A stretch of DNA of 64,000 bases from Pyrenula massariospora (taxonomy: Eukaryota > Ascomycota > Eurotiomycetes > Pyrenulales > Pyrenulaceae): contig JAGFMI010000006.1 of the NCBI GenBank assembly GCA_021030905.1, positions 1,178,001 to 1,242,000 on the forward strand, written 5' to 3'. A model generated the notes under the pieces. It worked only from the letters and a program-made list of their open reading frames with translations, ran no database searches and had not been told where the DNA came from. The stretch's first letter is position 1. Every line of letters begins with the position of its first letter. The position numbers were made by a program, and so were the translations under genes. Positions 60,265 to 64,000 of the stretch are shown piece by piece.

Positions 60265-61113
60265 ACGGTATTGACGTGGAGGTTCATTGCTATTTCATGT
60301 CCAAGACCAAGATCTAAAACCTCTATACAAGCCCAGCAAGAGTCATCGAGACAAGACTCACTGCCAAGATGCTCTCTTGAAATATTCAGGCAAGTCTGAT
60401 GGCGTAGTCACGCCGTCAAGCAGGCTTAGCAAACTAGCGAGTCTAGGGCGGGAATTGTATCCCAGCCATATTTTAAACGGGATTAGAAGGTTGAAGATCA
60501 TCAAATCTCAAGGTGTACATGCTAACGGCGAATTTCTGTACGCCACGTGTTTAACTAGTAACGATTAGTCAAGCGGGTTACCACCATCACAGATTCACAC
60601 AACGAAAGCGGTAAAACGAGGTCTAGAAAGCTATTGCCGTGCCTTTCCAACATGATCAACCACACACACTCGATGAGTTGTCAGAAAATGCTTATCTTGC
60701 CTTTTTTACGTTAACGAATCCTCGCTCTGTTTCTAGCAAGGGGCTGGAACCGAAGATGACCGAGTGGACCGTGCAGGCTCACCGATTTTCGGCTTCGTTT
60801 CGAGAACTTGGAGCCGTAAGCGATCTGCATCACGTGACAAGCTGTCCCGTCCTCGCGTGCTATTTTGCGCTCCATTCTCTGGCCCCCCATTTTCTTAAGC
60901 TCGTAAGTACTTTGAAGCCAACACCTGTGACCAACTGGCAACAACATGCATCTGTGCTAACCATAAGTTATCCTCTGGTGAAACTGTGCACAGTGTTTGC
61001 CGTCTCGAGTCGAGTTCCCTTATCTCAACAGTCGTCAGGCTGTGCGACAGCAATACAGTGCTTGCGGTTCTTCGCAGGTCGCCATGCAGGTTTGTTCTGG
61101 GCGACCGTCGTGT
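60265..61113. other. Intergenic
   Basis: About 850 bp. A TCACGTGA palindrome core lies near 60834. ORFs here overlap in several frames and show no motif. Confidence 0.4.
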
Positions 61114-61632
61114 ATGCTAATAGTCTCATTTCTCTTGCTGCTCCAATGCATGGCGTCGTACCGATCAGTTACCGCTTCAAACAGCCCAGCCGAAGACATT
61201 CATCTCGATCAAGTGAATCATAGACCTCTTCGAATGCTACTCAAACGTACCTCGTCAGGCCAGCCCTCCTCCTCCCTCACAACCCCACAGAAGATCTGTA
61301 TAAGCTCAAAATGTTACCAAATTCCAGATTCAGAAGAATCCGTTCTCGCTCCTATGCCTACGCTTGAAGCAGATATTCAGAATTGGTTGGACATGGCTAG
61401 GGCGGAAGATCAAGATCCATTACTACGCGCATCCACGTCGGAGACTCTGACATCAAGCACCAACCCGCTTTCTTGGGGTAATCTTCCTGCTCCTACAATC
61501 AAACTGGCCTTTTCCAGCTCAGCTCCAGCGCTGTCATTATCGATAACGCCATCCCCAAAAGACTCTGAGGTTGCTAGCATGCAGGCACAAGTCACAGCTA
61601 CGGCAAGGTCGCCACCCTGCGATGACGATTGA
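61114..61632 (+). CDS. Candidate small secreted protein, 172 aa
   Basis: From the ATG at 61114 the frame begins MLIVSFLLLLQCMASYRSVTA, a good signal peptide, followed by a Ser/Thr/Pro-rich mature part of about 150 residues with few cysteines and a PPCDDD end. The same frame extends further 5' to 60997, but that part lacks a signal sequence. No family is recognised. It could be a secreted or cell-wall protein, an effector-like protein, or a chance ORF. Confidence 0.4.
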   Translation: MLIVSFLLLLQCMASYRSVTASNSPAEDIHLDQVNHRPLRMLLKRTSSGQPSSSLTTPQKICISSKCYQIPDSEESVLAPMPTLEADIQNWLDMARAEDQDPLLRASTSETLTSSTNPLSWGNLPAPTIKLAFSSSAPALSLSITPSPKDSEVASMQAQVTATARSPPCDDD

Positions 61633-62908
61633 GACACTGGGAAGCCTTTCTAGTGCGCTGTGAGTCTCAATGATGCTCGGTAGCGTAATAACTACCTGGC
61701 ATCTAGCCGGGTCCCCAGCAAGACCAAACCGAAGCTTCTCCCATCCAAAGACAGACTGTAACAGGCTCGCGGTATGAAGCTATAATGACGGCTACTGAGG
61801 TATACCGCTACCCGATGCGAGGGTCACAGTCTAAACGCGCATCACATTTCTACTGTGGACATTAGCTCCAGAACCAGTTATCGGCGTCACGCCTGAGTGA
61901 GCGCCAGCGCTACTCCAAACCCCAGGCCTCTTAGAATCACAAATTTATTAACGGAAACTGACTGAGCAGAGATCTTAAGATAAATTCTTGCATCTTCCAT
62001 GTTTGACTAAATAGTTAGTTTCCGGTTAGTTTTCTTCGGGAACAGAACAGGGATTGGCACAAAATCTGATATGAGCGACGCAGCATATGTCAAACGTAAT
62101 CTCGTGATAACGATACGTTCATTAATGATTGTCACGGATCTAAAAGCAGAGGCATCTGGGAAAGCATGTAGATAGAGGTGTAGTGAAGGTTTCCAAGCCT
62201 ATCGCCCACCGAAGGCTCTTTAATTTCCGCCCCACCCCCTTAATCCCTCCCAACTCCCCAACTAAGTCACAACAGTTCGCTCCGGCCGTTGCCCGCGTTG
62301 GCGTGGACCGCCAAAGCACGGCTCATTCAACACTCTATCTGTCACTTCTCGCTTCCTGCCTTATTGCTCAGCAAATCACCACCGAGTACTAACCGAGCCT
62401 GTACTTTCTTGACGAGTTGGTTTGCGAGTCCTCCTGCCCTGTAGAAATCCCCTCTCTGTAACAATATCCAAACGACTCGTCGTGACTGGCATCAGCAAGT
62501 GGAACAAGTTGGTTGGGCTCACCCGAATATCACTTCTTCTCACTCAGAAAATGTTATTGTGCTATGCAAATATGCAAAAGAGTCCCCGATGCCAGTCGAC
62601 ATTCTCGAACAAAATCTGAACCTAGTAAAAAAGGCTGCCCGTGACAGATAATGCTTCTTCTAGCTTTCGTTCTGTTTGCGCTCTACTGACTAGACGCGTG
62701 ATATTTTGTATCCGGAATTTCCTATTCATCTCTAAAGGTAAGGGACGACAAAGACGCCGGCACCATGGATCTGAACAACACTGGTCTCCAATCCATCTTC
62801 CAATTTCCATCTCCTTAGTCCAAGAAGAACACCTACCTTCCCATTTCTCAAAATGTTAACACATCTCTCCCACGTACAGAATCTACTACTACTACCAGTA
62901 CACAAACC
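61633..62908. other. Intergenic
   Basis: About 1.3 kb with no supported gene. A pyrimidine-rich stretch with CA-rich leader (about 62860-62908) directly precedes the next ATG, as in many fungal 5' leaders. Confidence 0.45.
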
Positions 62909-63397
62909 ATGCTCTCTTCCTCCACCTCCTCCCTCCCGCTTCTGCTAGCCCTCCTCCTCTCAGCTCTTCTCCACCCCGCCCACTCCTGGATCCTCTCCGC
63001 CTACAAAGAAAAAGACCACCCCATGTCCAGCTGGATCAACGTCTACATGGCCGACACCAACAACCCGGGCTACGACTGCTCGACCTTCAAGCTCAACAAC
63101 AAGAACGTCGGCGCCGCCATCCTCGTCTTCCTCGCCACCGACGACACCTCTTTCCACTGCAACCCGGACACGCAGCTGCACCTGTACTGGGACGAGGGGT
63201 GCTGGGACGAGGTCCCCAAAGAGCGCCGGACGTTGCAGTACGTGGAGAATCAGTTGGTGGCCATTAGTGACGGGTTTGTGAAGGGGGATGGGGAGCATCA
63301 GGTGTACAAGGGGTTTAAGATTAATCGGGATGAGTGTACGAGTACGGTGAGCGATATGAAGAAGAAGAGGAGTTTGAGTGATTGGTTCTGGGGTTGA
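62909..63397 (+). CDS. Small secreted cysteine-containing protein, 162 aa
   Basis: One exon. The signal peptide (SLPLLLALLLSALLHPAHS) is followed by a mature domain with four cysteines (YDCSTF, FHCNPD, EGCWDE, RDECTS), enough for two disulfides, and a basic C-terminus (MKKKRSLSDWFWG). The first 300 bases are very GC-rich at codon third positions, a sign of real coding sequence in fungi. No family or enzyme motif is recognised. Small size, secretion and Cys content fit a secreted effector-like or antimicrobial-like protein, but nothing shows toxicity or host function. Confidence 0.75.
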   Translation: MLSSSTSSLPLLLALLLSALLHPAHSWILSAYKEKDHPMSSWINVYMADTNNPGYDCSTFKLNNKNVGAAILVFLATDDTSFHCNPDTQLHLYWDEGCWDEVPKERRTLQYVENQLVAISDGFVKGDGEHQVYKGFKINRDECTSTVSDMKKKRSLSDWFWG

Positions 63398-64000
63398 GAC
63401 CGGGTCGGGCACATAATTCGGGACTTATGGGTAGAATTCTCGGACTACTGGGTAGAACTTCCTCTCGGCTAATTTTTTTTTGCTGCCCTCTCGCAACATT
63501 TTGACTTCAACCCGGGGCACGCCTACCTATGGTGCCCCTCCCGGGAAGCGGTGAGCGCACATGGCAAACGTTTTGACTTGATTAATATTTCTTTCCGCCA
63601 AGTTAGCGGCTCGTCTAATGGGTAAATCTGATTTGTGATCTCCGTAACCGGCGTATTCGCGATCGCTGCGAGAAGAAAGAGCTAAGATACTCTATTGTTC
63701 CAACACAACGGGCTTATAAGAACAGGTTAGCACCACTTGATAGTCCACATCCCGCCAGTCGGCCGGGCTCCTTCGGCAAACTCTAACATGTCGCCCCTTA
63801 CAGTTAGCAGGGCAGGGATGTCGTCAGATCCTTAGAGAAGCGGGGAAAGTCAAAAAAAGGGCGAAAAAAAAAAATCCCACATGCCCAATACATCTTTTCC
63901 CATCCCTTAATACATTTCATCCTCCGGGTAATAATAGCGAGACGCGTCATGGAGAAGCCCGTCACTGTCGATCCCGCCGTACTCCGCTCAGATTACGGCA
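63398..64000. other. Intergenic to the window edge
   Basis: About 600 bp. Two copies of a GGGTAGAA(T/C)TC phrase lie near 63428-63465. No gene is supported. Confidence 0.4.

Overview
The window is nuclear DNA from a filamentous ascomycete (Pezizomycotina). Most genes carry several short introns of about 46-150 bp, with GT(A/G)AG-type donors and CTNAC/CTGAC branch points. Gene families include Zn2Cys6 and basic-region/ankyrin regulators, a fungal Hsp70-like protein, a CYP52-like P450 and an iterative PKS-NRPS. I cannot name the species. Exon joins were placed by eye from splice consensus, reading phase and family motifs.

Layout. 1-14 kb, left flank, mostly conserved or housekeeping genes: a truncated Ser/Thr-rich single-span membrane protein (-), an AIM3-like proline-rich protein (+), a Myb/SANT-like protein (-), a divergent Hsp70-like ATPase with a reading-frame problem (+), tRNA pseudouridine synthase PUS7 (+), and a doubtful 175-aa ORF (-). 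15-56 kb, a secondary-metabolite region: UDP-glycosyltransferase (-), stand-alone trans-enoyl reductase (+), Zn2Cys6 regulator (+), small multi-span membrane protein (-), full-size ABC-B exporter (+), a Gly-rich conserved fungal protein (-) that looks like a bystander, CYP52-like P450 (+), a 3974-aa PKS-NRPS (+), a 2-kb repeat-rich gap, a secreted GH127/DUF1680-type glycosidase (-), and a ToxE-like basic-region/ankyrin regulator (-). 56-64 kb, gene-poor flank: an F-box-like protein (-) and two small secreted-protein candidates (+).

How the genes may work together. The PKS half reads KS-AT-DH-MT-KR-ACP with no enoyl-reductase motif, and the separate enoyl reductase at 17.7 kb is the natural partner in trans. 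The NRPS half (C-A-T-R) would join one amino acid to the methylated, reduced polyketide and release it through a reductase-type domain whose Ser, Tyr and Lys motifs all look intact. The P450 would oxidise the product, the glycosyltransferase could glycosylate it and the ABC protein could export it. Two transcription factors of different classes could control the region. A speculative but testable idea is a mask-export-unmask self-protection circuit: intracellular glycosylation, ABC export, then extracellular trimming by the secreted glycosidase. The chemical product cannot be deduced from sequence alone.
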